A stretch of DNA of 64,000 nucleotides from positions 10,428,501 through 10,492,500 of the forward strand of contig NC_083518.1 of the NCBI RefSeq assembly GCF_032362555.1, read 5' to 3'. The notes beneath the pieces are model-generated. The model was not told the origin of the DNA. It saw only the letters and a list, made by a program, of their open reading frames with translations, and searched no databases. The stretch's first letter is position 1, and each line of letters opens with the position of its first letter. The position numbers were made by a program, and so were the translations under genes. Positions 46,615 through 57,899 of this stretch are shown piece after piece. This DNA comes from Amyelois transitella. Its lineage: Eukaryota; Arthropoda; Insecta; Lepidoptera; Pyralidae.

Positions 46615-49600
46615 TTCAGAAAATTTGGTAGAATTAAATGCTCCAAGTCCTTCGCACTTACTTACATTCCATTTTGAGGATTTAACCACAGCCTGAGTTC
46701 GACCACGTGAGTACTGTTGCGCAAACAAGGATGTTGTCTCAGGTGTGGTTTACGTAACGCATACTGTACAGGTATTTTATTGTCATGGCGATGACTCATC
46801 ATCGAGAACATGTGGAGTCATAACGCTAAACAAAACAACAGTTGTATGGCTATTAGAAGCAGCCTGTGCAAATAGTACTACTGTAGATTCCTTGACTGCC
46901 TAGATAAATGAAAATGGTGTGAGCTCATCACTTCGGAAGAAGTTAATTTTTAGCAGATCACACTTAGATAACTGGGTAAGGTTCCGCTACAGAGGATGCG
47001 AAGATCAGATGAGAGACGCTTCATGTAAAAATCTGACTCACACTACCAGGATCATGGTCATAAGCGCAACCTGATTTTTTCTCCAAAGAGGTTGAGATGT
47101 TGATTAGAGAAACGCCTGGAGAAAGGAGAACAAATACTTATTTGAGCCACTGCAATAATAATGTTTATATATTTATGTGCATCAAGGAAAAAAATACGAC
47201 TAGAACTTGGACTAATGAGAAGTTTAGTACAAGGGCACTACTTATTGCTAGAGAAATTTCTTCCAGTAGGCCCAATGTTATTCATAATTTTGCTCCAATA
47301 CCAAAAGGTGTAATAGAAAAAAATGTCGTCATTTACAGTAACGTTTGTCTAAGAACAATCCATTTTATTGCCCCTTGGTTCACAACTTTGCACAAAAATA
47401 GAACAACGTGAATAGACTGCCTACAATGTCAAAAATACTATTGAAAAGAGGTCATAAAACTTTTTCTCTTAGCAGGAGCACCGTTATCCTGAGTTTGGTG
47501 AAAATAAAAGTGGTCAAATTTACACTTAAACAATTGACTTTGTTATAATAACAATAGCTACATTTATTGTTCTTCTTTACAATTCGGATATCTCTTTTCT
47601 TCGATTTAACACTCCTATTTCACAAGTTTGCATTAGTTCCACCCTTCTTTCTCTTTGGAGTCTCTTTGTAAATGAATTTTAAAATATTTTGTGGCAATTC
47701 CAGATTTTTTGAGTTCAATTTATGTTTTACTTTTGTAACAAGCTCATAAAGTTGGTTAATGAATGAAAGTTAATATTTTTTCTTCCATTTCTTTTTATGT
47801 TTCAACAATTACGATTGTTTTTTATTGTTAGAAATAAGAAATGATGAGGGGGTTCGTTCATCATGAATAATAAAAAAATATTTTATATTTTATGAAGTTT
47901 TTACCGCTGTACCTAGCTGTATCTACTATCTATGTATCGCTTACCTATATAATAATAGATATGATTCTTTCAGCTATCTGGTTGATTGAAAGAAATCCCC
48001 ATAGGTATAAGTCCGCTGTGTGCATTATTTTTATCTTTGTCGTAGTATGTACTAGTAAAAAAATTGTACATAAATTTTCGTGATAGGCTACTTGATGTAC
48101 AGACAAAAAATGTATTGACCAAAACTAACCTGCTGCTACTACAGTTGTATTATTTTTTACTTCAAATTTATGAACACATTCAGTGTAACTTTTTTATTGT
48201 CACAAGGTTTGTTTCTTGGAATTTGACGTTTGTTGGGTAATATTGTTAGTGGACCGTAGTCAGGACAATTCCGAGAATAGCTGTTTAGTTCACAACTTTC
48301 ACTTAAAAAAACACCCCAAAGACTTTATTGTCTTCCTCCGTTGAAAGGGAAAGTGAGATGACTCTTTTGTGAAGTTATTTTGTTATTTATTATTATAACT
48401 AGCCTTCGCCACACCAGATGAAGTTTAGACAATAATAACAAGAAAAAAAAACATAAAATACATTATGGCCGTCCCTTTTCCCAGAAGCGAAGCCAGCTAA
48501 ATACTCAAAGGTAGAGACTGTGTCTTTTCAATTGTCACAATATGTTGGGACCTCTCGAATTCTTTTACGAGGACTTCCAAATGTCGATCAAGTTAGGTTT
48601 ATGCCTTCCTCTTCCAAATTTCTTGTTAACTTTCCTACTATATTTGCAAAGTCAACTTGCTTCATTCATTCTCCTAAATGACTTAAACGTTCCCTTACAG
48701 GATTAGGAACAGGCACTATTTTTGTCTTTATACACTGCAAGCTTCTGCAGCTATGTAACAGCAGATAAACCCAGTCATCAAGAAGAAAACTTTATTTGTG
48801 TAACTGAGAGTAATTCTCAGAATTGTTTTTTGGCAATCAACATCAATGTCAGTTGCAACTTTTTTTTAATTTCGCAATATTTTTAGCTTTCAAAAGCACA
48901 TAATCGTCACTATTCGTTTTTATAGCTTCATAGTAGCGCAGTTGACACTGCGTACATTTACGTTGATATATTATTCGGGCTTCTAGTTTGAAATGAGTTT
49001 TGTAATTTATCGCATCAGATGCGCAAACGCACTAGAAAGTAGCATCAAGACATCGCCACAGAGTCTAGACATAAATCTTTACGACAAAATTTAATATAGT
49101 ACTACATCAATTTGAAATGTAAGAATGGAACAGATAGAAAATTTCAGGAAAAAAAAACTAATGCAGAATATGTCGTGACTTTGAGTGACCTATAAAGTTT
49201 GAAAGTCAGATTGAAAAGAGAAGAGATTAAAATGAAATAATTCGTTTATTGTATGGATTTTTAACGTAAAGGTATTAATTGATAAACTTCTTTTTATATA
49301 AAATATAAAACAAGGCAAATGAAAGATTTCGCGAGGAACTGGCTACAACAACGTTACTGTCTATATCAAGGTCTCGATAACGTCGTGTTCATAATACACG
49401 ACTCATGAATAACCGAGTTTGTGGTGGATCCACTCGGTTATCAGTTTGTTTACAACGTTTCTTATCAGTCGTGAATAATGAGACGCAAAAACAGAAAGCA
49501 GACTGGAAATAAAATGTTTGAAGAGGAATAACACAAGCCATAAGTGACATAGTTTAGTTTTAAACGTAGGGAATGATTGTCATTTGATGCCATGCCAATG

Positions 49601-51372
49601 GTTTAATATTCTAGTTCACCATTTTAAGAAATTTGCTATATTAGATTAAGAATTACATCATTAGGATATAAAGATAATCGTTGTTTGTCAAATTTGAGTG
49701 CAGTGAATTTAAGATTATTTGTGTGGGTAACCCCACAAAGATCATTTTCAAAATTTTAGTCCAATATTAACAATTGAACAAATAACGTAATGTAAAAGTA
49801 AGTAACAATATGAAGGTACTGATACTTAGGAGCATAAAGCTTAATTGAAATTTATAGACGTTGTGTATAGAAGAATACGACCTTGACTCCGACTGCTTAG
49901 AACGAAAAATCCCGTTAATTTCCGTTCCAGTTGGAATATCTTTTCTTACTTTAGTAGCACCGCTAAACCACATAACGAACAAACATGCAAATTTTGTTCG
50001 TTCGTTCGTTGAATTTGAATTTTTGAGTCCAGTCAATCAGTCAGATAGAGAATAGATATATCATACCTACTCTACAAAAATCGTTACCTGGTTTCGAGTA
50101 TTTGTATCAATAGCTCCTTCAACTGTAGTGTATCGAGTGAAGTCGGACTTTATCAGTTGTTTATTCAGCGGGATCGCGTTAACGTCGACAGGAGCCTTGG
50201 CAGTGAGTGAGGACGTGACGTCATCCGGCCACAGGGTAGTTAAAGCAGTAGACTCATTTCGTGGATTATCTATAGTCGTAAGTGTACAAAGGAAAATTAC
50301 CGTAAAAAATTGCTAGAAGCATTTGAGTGATGAGGACCCATTTAAGCAGAAAACGATATTTAGAAATCAGTTAAGGACCAATAAATTGGGAATAATCATA
50401 TGGAGCTAAACGGAGGGTATAATTGGCATTACGCAGTCAACTGTAGATGGAGTAGACCAGAGACAACAATGAGATGGCGACAGTACTGAGTTACCGTGTC
50501 TTACGTACAAAACTTAAAATTACAAATTGTGCATGCCATGAATGCCACTTAGCTCACTAAAGATAGTGCTTGTAGATTATACTCGTAGAAAAATATTAAA
50601 GAAATACATTGTGCAGAAAAGTAAAGTGCGATTCAGTGCTTTCATGTGGTCAGTGTGTGAAATTTTTGTAAGGTCCTATATGTTTTTGAAATTTTGTGAA
50701 AAATCTTGTCTATTTTATTTAGTTGATGTACTGAAGATCTTATTTATTCTGTGAACATCACAACCTTCGTTCGTCCACGCACCCGCGCCATGTAATAATA
50801 GCAAAACACTATTCACAGATTGAAACCCATTTGATATAAAATGAACCCAGAAAAAACAGACAAGTTCAAGATGTTTTGTTTGCGTTGTTGGTTGTTACGC
50901 CATCGCTTCGTCCTACCTCGGAAACATAGCCATTTTATTATTAGTCATTCTCAACACAGATGTAGAAATAAAATTTTGTTCTACAAGTTATTCCAATATA
51001 AACTTTGCCGTAGGCAGACTTTTAAAATAAACTTTGGTATGTTGTGCTAATGAGAATTCAGTGTTTGTTTTTTTTCTACTTAGTATACTAATGTTCTTAA
51101 AATGCATTATGTTATTATCGTACACTGTCCTTGAACTTTGTTTTTATTTTTAAATAACCTTTGAATGTTATCTTTTGTATATGTTCACGCCTGTTCCCGT
51201 GGGCATAAGCAGGGACTGCTCCCTTAATATCTGCCCTGTCTTAGTCTTCTCCAATCATGTCATAGACTAATAACCTCTAATTGACCAGGTGTATCATGTT
51301 TTTCCACATTGCGTTGTTTCAAACGCTACAATTTATTAGAATCGTGACAGTCTCCCTCTGCACATGGCACAC

Positions 51373-51435
51373 TAACGGTCGCCAGCTGGTCCTTGACAGT
51401 GGCTCCTCTGGTGACGTCAATCTACTATTTCTGTT
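51373..51435. repeat. Diverged direct repeat, copy 1
   Basis: TAACGGTCGCCA, TGGTCCTTGACAGTGGCT and GTGACGTCAAT are shared with 51859-51917. Contains a CRE-like GTGACGTCA. Confidence 0.75.
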
Positions 51436-51631
51436 CTAGTTCTACGATTTCTATCCGCATATTATGTTACGCTTTCCATTAAATATCTAGAAACTCTAAT
51501 TGTGCGATGATTTACATATCTTTGTTGTCATTGACCACTTGATGTTTGTGAAATGTATTTATGACTTGACTCTTTTCTATTTTCATTAGGTAAAATTATT
51601 GTTGCTCCGCCATCAAGATACCAATATTTAT

Positions 51632-51669
51632 ATCGATATACCTTAAGATATACCTTAAGGTATATCGAT
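51632..51669. other. Perfect 16-bp hairpin
   Basis: ATCGATATACCTTAAG (51632-51647) and CTTAAGGTATATCGAT (51654-51669) pair around a 6-nt loop. It sits between the two direct repeats at 51373 and 51859. Confidence 0.7.
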
Positions 51670-51858
51670 TTTGTTGCATTGCCGTTTAACAAGCAACCAG
51701 CAAGCCACCATTTATTCTTTCGTTTTTTCCTCCAATACCTGTGACGAAATGAATTTCACGCTGCCTCAAGATAGTACCTCGTGGGTAGGTTATAATATAT
51801 GTGTCTAGGTCACACTAATATTTCTTATCTTATTTCAATCTACGATTTTGAGGCGTAG

Positions 51859-51917
51859 TAACGGTCGCCATGGTCCTTGACAGTGGCTTCTCCCGTGACG
51901 TCAATAGCTATTTCTGT
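51859..51917. repeat. Diverged direct repeat, copy 2
   Basis: About 59 bp, 486 bp right of copy 1, with the same order of motifs and the same GTGACGTCA. Confidence 0.75.
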
Positions 51918-52792
51918 AACAACCGCGAATTTCCTATCGTGAGCTGCTTCCAGCGACCAGTCGGTATTGGCGGTAACAGATGATAAATAACTAAAGAGAA
52001 TGTTTGACATTTATTTCTTTTTATTAACGCGGAGTTATGTACTTAATATCTTAACATTTTTTGCGCTCCATCTGATTTGTGGCAAATAATTCTTGGTAAA
52101 ATATGCTGTTCCCTTATTGTATCTTGTGACATTCTATTTGTTTTTTTGTTCTTTTAAATTTGTATTGTATTTATAACACCCTTGAAAATACCAATCATGT
52201 AATAGATAATTTATTATTTTGTCTAGTTTCTAATACAGCCTGTTATTTTCCATTATTTATCCAACAAATTTAGAGTTTGCGTATTAGGTAGTGAATTTTC
52301 ACAGTAGCTCGTGAACCAAGCGCCGAGTGCTCGACGGATATTTCAAAACTTGCTTTGGTCAACCTGTACTGCACACACCGGTCAGACTGGTACTTGTTTC
52401 ACGCACACTTTATAAATATACCAGTATTTTATTGACAAGCTATACATACATATGTATAATTCCACCATATATGTGATACTTTATGAATAATATAAACATT
52501 ACATTAACATACATTTATTTTTTATTTTATTTATTTATTCAGAAAAACTTATATCTAATTACAGTATTTTTCCATTGCCAAACTGCTGAACAGTTTAACG
52601 GCAAATTTTAATTATAACATTTTTTATTTATTTTGCCTATTTCTACCCTTCACCACTAATTAACCTGTATCTTAAATAAATTGTAAGTTAATATCGCTCT
52701 TAATATTTACCAGCTAAATACATCTTCAATTTTTCTTACTTTTTATTTTACCTAAATCTATCCTTCACTAAACTGCTAACTCAATAAATATC

Positions 52793-53147
52793 GTCATATT
52801 ATAAATACAGAAGCACCTCCGACTGTCCGTCTGTGACGTTATCACGCTGAAACCACTAACACTATTTTACAGATATATAATTCAGACATGGACCAAGCCT
52901 TGAGAATGAACATGGGCTATCCCCAATATACATATGTGGACAAAGTCAAGAAAAATCAAAATAAGTCAGACAAGGTCAAGATAAAAAATACAGCTAACGA
53001 TATAACATCATTGATTAATCAAATTATTCCAGTCCATAAGCCATCTACGTTCCAAACTTTATACGATCCCTTCAGTCGTTCTGACGCGATCGAGAAACAA
53101 ACATACACACATACTCACAACTTTCGCTTTTATAATATTAGTATAGA
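52793..53147. mobile_element. Two Helitron 5' ends in inverted orientation
   Basis: A plus-strand Helitron-type 5' end begins near 52793 (TCATATTATAAATACAGAAG) and a minus-strand 5' end begins at 53147 (TCTATACTAATATTATAAAA). About 220 bp lie between, including an open frame at 52888. The right end abuts the retrotransposon ORF2 stop codon exactly. Confidence 0.6.
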
Positions 53148-53151
53148 TTAG
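52888..53151 (+). CDS. 87-aa ORF between Helitron ends, possible captured fragment
   Basis: The ORF begins 15 nt after a TTTTACAG acceptor-like site. Residues 1-70 are polar and lysine-rich (MDQALRMNMGYPQYTYVDKV start) and unlike transposon proteins. The last 15 residues and the stop are read through the antisense Helitron end. It may be a host exon fragment captured by a Helitron, or chance. I do not recognise it. Confidence 0.2.
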   Translation: MDQALRMNMGYPQYTYVDKVKKNQNKSDKVKIKNTANDITSLINQIIPVHKPSTFQTLYDPFSRSDAIEKQTYTHTHNFRFYNISID

Positions 53152-56081
53152 GGACACAAAGACAGATAGTGCTTACGGAGTATGTTTTTAATGTGTTTTT
53201 TGGAAGCCGCTTTTGCTACTAATTCCGTAGGCAGCTCGTTAGTCCATGTAGGTACCAGCCAGCGCCTGGTGCGTCGGCCATACTTGTTTGTGACCTTGGG
53301 GACGAGCAGCTTACCTCCTCTTTTAGCTGCACGGGTTGGGTATGTGTGGACTTTCTTAATTTTATGTAATTCATTGCCGTATTGCTCTGTAAGAATTGCC
53401 GTTTTAACCATTGCTTGTACCGGCAGGATATTGCACAATTTAAATAATTTCTCATAGTCACCGTTCAAAGAATTCTTTACTGTTTTATTAATTAATAATT
53501 TTACCGTTCTAATTTGTAGACTTTTAATTTTATTTAAGTGTGTTTCTGCAGCAAGTCCGTACGCACCCAGCCCGTAGCCAATATTTGCGTCTACTAACGA
53601 GTAATACAACATATACATAATTTTTTTACTTACAAAATAGCTTAAGTTATTTAATTTACCCAATATACTTCGAAGTTTTTTACATACATCACTGGCATGG
53701 TGTTTCCATGTGAACGAGCTATCTATATTTAGTCCCAAATATTTAAAAGTTCTAACACATTCCAATGGTTTACAATTGCAGTTATTTTTATTGTTATGTA
53801 AGCATTCATAGCTGTGGCCTGTTATTATAATACGTGCGTCTTTATATTTATTACTGTGAGGGGAGTGTATGATCATGCATTTCGTTTTAGAGTGATTTAT
53901 TATTAACCCGTTGTCATGTGCCCATCGTATAATGTTTTCAAAATCTTCTTGTATCACTTTAGTAACAATATCTACATTTGTCCCGCTATACGATAGGCAC
54001 GTGTCATCGGCATACATATAACAATTTGATTTTTGTATCACATTACTTAAACTATTTACATGTATTATGTAACCAACTGGGCCATAAATAGACCCAGTTG
54101 GTACACCGTATTTTATGTCTCCCAAATTACTTTCAGTATTTGCGATTTTTACCTTTAGCTTTCGATTCTCAAGATATTGCCTGAACCAATTATTTATAGG
54201 GCCTCGTATACCACATTCTTCCATAGACCGCAACAGGCCGTCGTGATCAAGGGTGTCAAATGCCTTTTTAAAGTCAATATAAATGACTACCGTTACTTTT
54301 CGATCATTTAATGCTTTGTTCACATCGTCGGTAAATTGTGCTAATGCTGTAGCAGTGCTTTTTCTTGGTCTAAACCCGTGCTGTACTTCATTCAATATTT
54401 TATTTTCATCTAAAAATAGTGTAATTTGCTCCATTATTAATTTTTCGGTTATCTTATTTATTAAGTTTAAAATTGCTATCGGCCTAAAATTTGTATATTC
54501 TAAGTATGAGCCCTGTTTATATATTGGCCTTATTACGGAAATTTTAAGTTCATCCGGATATTTTCCTTGACTTACAGTTAGGTTTATGAAGTGAGCAATA
54601 ACTGCGCATACCGGACCGCTAATCTCCTTTAAGTCTCGCGGCCTGACTCCGTCCGACCCCGGCGACCTGTTGCAGTCTAGTTTGTCTATTATCCTTTTTA
54701 CATCCGACGGCGTTACCTTTGAGAATCGAAAGCTGACATTTGTCTCATTAACGTAACTTTTTCTGTCTAGGAATAATTTGCTACATTTATGTTTTATATT
54801 ATCAATTTCATGTGTAAATGTTGTGCAGAAGTTATTACATACATTCTCAATACTTTCTTTTACTAACATATTTTTTTCAATTACACTATCAATGGACTGT
54901 GCCCTCCTTCCCATCCACATATTAAGATTTTGCCAAATTTTTCTCATGTCACCTTTACAATTAATTATTGTATCAGATTTATGCTTATTTTTAGCCATAT
55001 TTATGAGCCTCTGCGTTTTATTTCTATATTTTGTATATTCTAGTCTAAAAGTATTATTTTTAGGTTGTCTTTTCCATCTTCTAAATAACTCATCTTTATA
55101 TTCAATCATTCTTTTAAGTTTATTATCCATCCAGGGTTGAGTTGTCCTTTTATTTTTAAGATCACCAAATTTACTCGAGGTGTCATAAATATGTCTAAAA
55201 ATACCGTATATTTTAGAATACAGTTCTATTGGTTTATCTATTACTAAAAGTTCTGTCCATTGCACTTCACAAAGTTTTTGCTTTATTAATTTACTATCAA
55301 AAATTATTTTCTTTGAATATTCTTTTACCTCTCTATTCATTGTCATCGTCAAACCGGTCAGATAGTGGTCGGCTACGCGCCGAGTAAGTACATACGCACT
55401 CAAATCAGCCGGGCAGTTACTTCGCACGTAGATGTGGTCCAGGCATGACGTTACACGGCGGCCGTCCACTATCACATCTCGCGTAATGTCTTGTATTCCG
55501 CACTGCAATCCGAGCTCTGTCATCGTGTCCATGTACCCGTCTGAGTCCTTGTCCGATTTTAAAATATCTATGTTGCAGTCGCCGATACATATTACTTCCT
55601 CCTTGACTGATATGCCATTTATAATATCTCTTAATTCAGTAGTAAATAGCTGTTTCTTTAAATGAGGGGGTCTGTATACTGTGATAATATTTATTTTGCA
55701 TCCATTAATTGTCATTATCCCGTGCAATAACTCGCAATAGTGTGTCACAGTCCTTTGTTTCTCAAAATGAATATTATTTCTGACAAACATCAATATTCCA
55801 CCTCCTTTCTGCCTAGTTCTTGTATCTAAAAATGAATTATACCCTTCAATCTCATACATACAGACTTCTTCCTCTTTTATATTAATTTCGGTCAGACAGA
55901 TAACATCCAGTTTTTTCATGCAGTCTCTCAGTAACAATTGTATTTCTCCGAAGTGTTTCCGCATTGACGCCACATTCATGTGTACTATCTGTATGGCCAG
56001 ATTATTTTCGTTTATGTAAGTCGTCCACTTTTTTATATCTGTGAATTTAGTGTAGTCTATATCTTTTAGTTCTTGTAACAT
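53148..56081 (-). CDS. Retrotransposon ORF2: endonuclease/reverse transcriptase
   Basis: 977 aa. An APE-type endonuclease occupies residues about 30-245, with HMNVASM (N36), LTEINI (E65), VYRPP, GDCNIDIL (168-173), LDHIYV and ADHYLTGL. A reverse transcriptase spans about 465-790, with SPGSDGV (473-479), HGFRPRKST (568-576), YIDFKKAFDTLDH (601-613) and YADDT (690-694). The motif usually written GVPQGS is GVPTGSIYGP here (659-668), so the conserved Gln is replaced by Thr. This may be a variant or an inactivating change. A thumb-like region and a basic C-terminus follow; no RNase H domain is seen. The stop codon TAA abuts a Helitron 5' end, so the true C-terminus might be slightly different in other copies. 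Confidence 0.9.
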   Translation of the reverse strand: MLQELKDIDYTKFTDIKKWTTYINENNLAIQIVHMNVASMRKHFGEIQLLLRDCMKKLDVICLTEINIKEEEVCMYEIEGYNSFLDTRTRQKGGGILMFVRNNIHFEKQRTVTHYCELLHGIMTINGCKINIITVYRPPHLKKQLFTTELRDIINGISVKEEVICIGDCNIDILKSDKDSDGYMDTMTELGLQCGIQDITRDVIVDGRRVTSCLDHIYVRSNCPADLSAYVLTRRVADHYLTGLTMTMNREVKEYSKKIIFDSKLIKQKLCEVQWTELLVIDKPIELYSKIYGIFRHIYDTSSKFGDLKNKRTTQPWMDNKLKRMIEYKDELFRRWKRQPKNNTFRLEYTKYRNKTQRLINMAKNKHKSDTIINCKGDMRKIWQNLNMWMGRRAQSIDSVIEKNMLVKESIENVCNNFCTTFTHEIDNIKHKCSKLFLDRKSYVNETNVSFRFSKVTPSDVKRIIDKLDCNRSPGSDGVRPRDLKEISGPVCAVIAHFINLTVSQGKYPDELKISVIRPIYKQGSYLEYTNFRPIAILNLINKITEKLIMEQITLFLDENKILNEVQHGFRPRKSTATALAQFTDDVNKALNDRKVTVVIYIDFKKAFDTLDHDGLLRSMEECGIRGPINNWFRQYLENRKLKVKIANTESNLGDIKYGVPTGSIYGPVGYIIHVNSLSNVIQKSNCYMYADDTCLSYSGTNVDIVTKVIQEDFENIIRWAHDNGLIINHSKTKCMIIHSPHSNKYKDARIIITGHSYECLHNNKNNCNCKPLECVRTFKYLGLNIDSSFTWKHHASDVCKKLRSILGKLNNLSYFVSKKIMYMLYYSLVDANIGYGLGAYGLAAETHLNKIKSLQIRTVKLLINKTVKNSLNGDYEKLFKLCNILPVQAMVKTAILTEQYGNELHKIKKVHTYPTRAAKRGGKLLVPKVTNKYGRRTRRWLVPTWTNELPTELVAKAASKKHIKNILRKHYLSLCP

Positions 56082-56153
56082 AATAATAGTTTTTCAATAA
56101 TAAAAAAAAAAAAGTGTATATATATCCTTTACAATAGATAACAATTATTTATT

Positions 56154-57155
56154 TCAATTTTCTGTATTTTTCGAAACGTACGAGTCAATATCGTTTTCAG
56201 AGCGAATATGGAAAATTTTCTTTGCATTTTCATCTTTTTTAATTAACACTCGTCCATTTTGTATCCATATGTATTTAAAACTTTCCTTTAATCTATCTTT
56301 TGTTGCCCAAAAAAGTTTTCTTGTATGTCTCGTGACATTTTCATTGATATATATTCTTGTTGTATCTGAGTTGGTAAATATGTTACTATTATATAGGGGT
56401 TTCATCCGTCTTTGCAGCCATGCTTTTTTGGCATCAACTGAGCGAAGTTTTACTATAATGGGTGCCGGCCCCTTTTCAGAAATCACTCTTACTCTCCAGG
56501 CTCTTTCTATATCGTCAGCATTAAGATTCAACAATGTCGCTATCCTTTCGACTACCTTATGTACTTCTTCTCCATCTACCTTCTTTACGTTAATAATTTC
56601 GATGTTTCTCTCTAACTCTTTCTGCTCCAACATCCCTATGCGCTCTTCTAATGCCTTCTCATATTTTTCATGATATACATCTTTTTGCTTTAAATCCTTA
56701 ATTCTATTTTCAATTTTTTTAATATTTTCTGTAGCTTCTTCCTTAAAAGATTCAAACTGCCCAAACTTTTTGCCGAGATAATCTACTGTATTTTCAATTT
56801 CTTTATTTACTTTTCTTAATTCACAGACTTCGCTTTTTATTTCTGTTATATCTTTTTGCATCTTTTTTGACCTATTATCTTGGTCTTCTTTCATTTCAGC
56901 AAGAAGCTTGTGAACAATTTTAAAATCTTCCCGAAATCCCGCCATGGTTTCAAGAACTGCCGCATAATTTTTACGAACCGTGTTTTTGCTGCTTGTTTGC
57001 GACATGTTTGATTCACTATCCGACTCTTCTATATTTCGCTTCTTTTTAGCTTGTCTAAGATTAACCCAATCTTCTAAGTTAATTTGTTTTTTCATTTGCG
57101 ATATATTCGTATCCGAGCCGTAATAGGTATCTTCTTTTGTCGGCGTACGCATCAT
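56154..57155 (-). CDS. Retrotransposon ORF1 with baculovirus-FP-like C-terminus
   Basis: 333 aa. Residues about 85-190 form a long charged coiled coil (many Glu/Lys with heptad hydrophobics). The following part (ERNIEIINVKKVDGEEV, then PAPIIVKLRS near 235) has an RRM-like pattern. The C-terminal 80 residues (RIYINENVTRHTRKLFWATK ... YIWIQNGRVLIKKDE) resemble the FP25K C-terminal domain found in many insect LINE ORF1 proteins. No CCHC zinc knuckles are seen. The expected role is RNA binding and chaperoning in the retrotransposon RNP. It is 72 bp upstream of ORF2. Confidence 0.75.
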   Translation of the reverse strand: MMRTPTKEDTYYGSDTNISQMKKQINLEDWVNLRQAKKKRNIEESDSESNMSQTSSKNTVRKNYAAVLETMAGFREDFKIVHKLLAEMKEDQDNRSKKMQKDITEIKSEVCELRKVNKEIENTVDYLGKKFGQFESFKEEATENIKKIENRIKDLKQKDVYHEKYEKALEERIGMLEQKELERNIEIINVKKVDGEEVHKVVERIATLLNLNADDIERAWRVRVISEKGPAPIIVKLRSVDAKKAWLQRRMKPLYNSNIFTNSDTTRIYINENVTRHTRKLFWATKDRLKESFKYIWIQNGRVLIKKDENAKKIFHIRSENDIDSYVSKNTEN

Positions 57156-57387
57156 CTTAAATCGTATAAAACGTAGTTATGTTTTTGTTTTTGTCTTCTT
57201 ATCGCAGTAGTAGGTAAACAATGTCTCCACTGCGGTCCACCTAGCAACACGAACGCGCCTATGCAACGCACACACACTTTCTGTCTCTTTTTGACGTAGC
57301 ACTTTGTCCCGTTTCCTTATTTAAATAGGCAAAATAATTCACTGCACACGTCCGCACGCTGCCGCGCGATCCACGATCTCATATATC

Positions 57388-57527
57388 ACATAGGGTAGAC
57401 AGAGCTAATAGTAGCAAGACTCGAAAGCTGAGCTGGATGGCTTCATGATGGAATTTTGATTCGGAGATAATATCTTACCTAAACTAAACCTAAAAGAGAA
57501 ATCCTAAGACAATAAGCCTTTCCCTTG
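57388..57527 (-). repeat. Degenerate SINE beside the LINE 5' end
   Basis: CACATAGGGTAGACAGAGC through AATAAGCCTTTCCCTTG. Confidence 0.6.
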
Positions 57528-57543
57528 ATTTAGTCTATGCAAA

Positions 57544-57897
57544 ATGAAAAGCAGTAACAAAGATCAAAATATACAAAAATTTGGAGATCAAGAAATAATA
57601 CCTATTTCTCGTCTTAAGCACAAGTATGGTAATAAATATGCCATAAGGTTTATCAAATTTACATTACTCTACGTAAGTGCTGTTAATATTCTGTGGTTGT
57701 TCGTAGATTACGTAAAACAAGAGCCGTTACTTCACCAAAACCGCGCTACGCCAAATGTATTTATAATAAGCATAGTTAAGGTAAATGCTCTCATTAGCAA
57801 CAAATCTCCAAGAATATTATTAGAGAAGTCGTTTTTGCAATTGTGGGCGCCGGACAAATGTGACTGGCGTCATTGGTGTCGGCTGCCAATATCCTGA
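57544..57897 (+). CDS. Hypothetical 117-aa ORF
   Basis: Longest non-transposon open frame right of 18 kb with a reasonable start context (GCAAAATGA). It has one hydrophobic stretch (LLYVSAVNILWLFVDYV). No motifs or neighbours support it. Confidence 0.15.
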   Translation: MKSSNKDQNIQKFGDQEIIPISRLKHKYGNKYAIRFIKFTLLYVSAVNILWLFVDYVKQEPLLHQNRATPNVFIISIVKVNALISNKSPRILLEKSFLQLWAPDKCDWRHWCRLPIS

Positions 57898-57899
57898 CT

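Larger units (their letters stand above)
47130..52500. other. AT-rich unique sequence
   Basis: No supported gene. A TGACGTCA site at 50217-50224 near TCAGT-type initiator motifs (50150-50180) could mark a promoter, and the direct repeats and hairpin at 51.4-51.9 kb lie here. Confidence 0.4.
52510..57380 (-). mobile_element. Near-complete non-LTR retrotransposon (CR1/Jockey-like)
   Basis: The element reads right to left: a GC-rich 5' UTR of about 225 bp, ORF1 (57155-56154), a 72-bp spacer, ORF2 (56081-53148), a 3' region that includes Helitron sequence, and an AATAAATAAATAAAATAAA tail near 52512-52535. Both ORFs are open with no frameshift, so insertion is recent. Ends are approximate and no target-site duplication was clear. 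Confidence 0.8.

Noticed and set aside
53182..55665. Plus-strand open frames of 77-120 codons
   Set aside because: They are antisense shadows of the retrotransposon ORF2.
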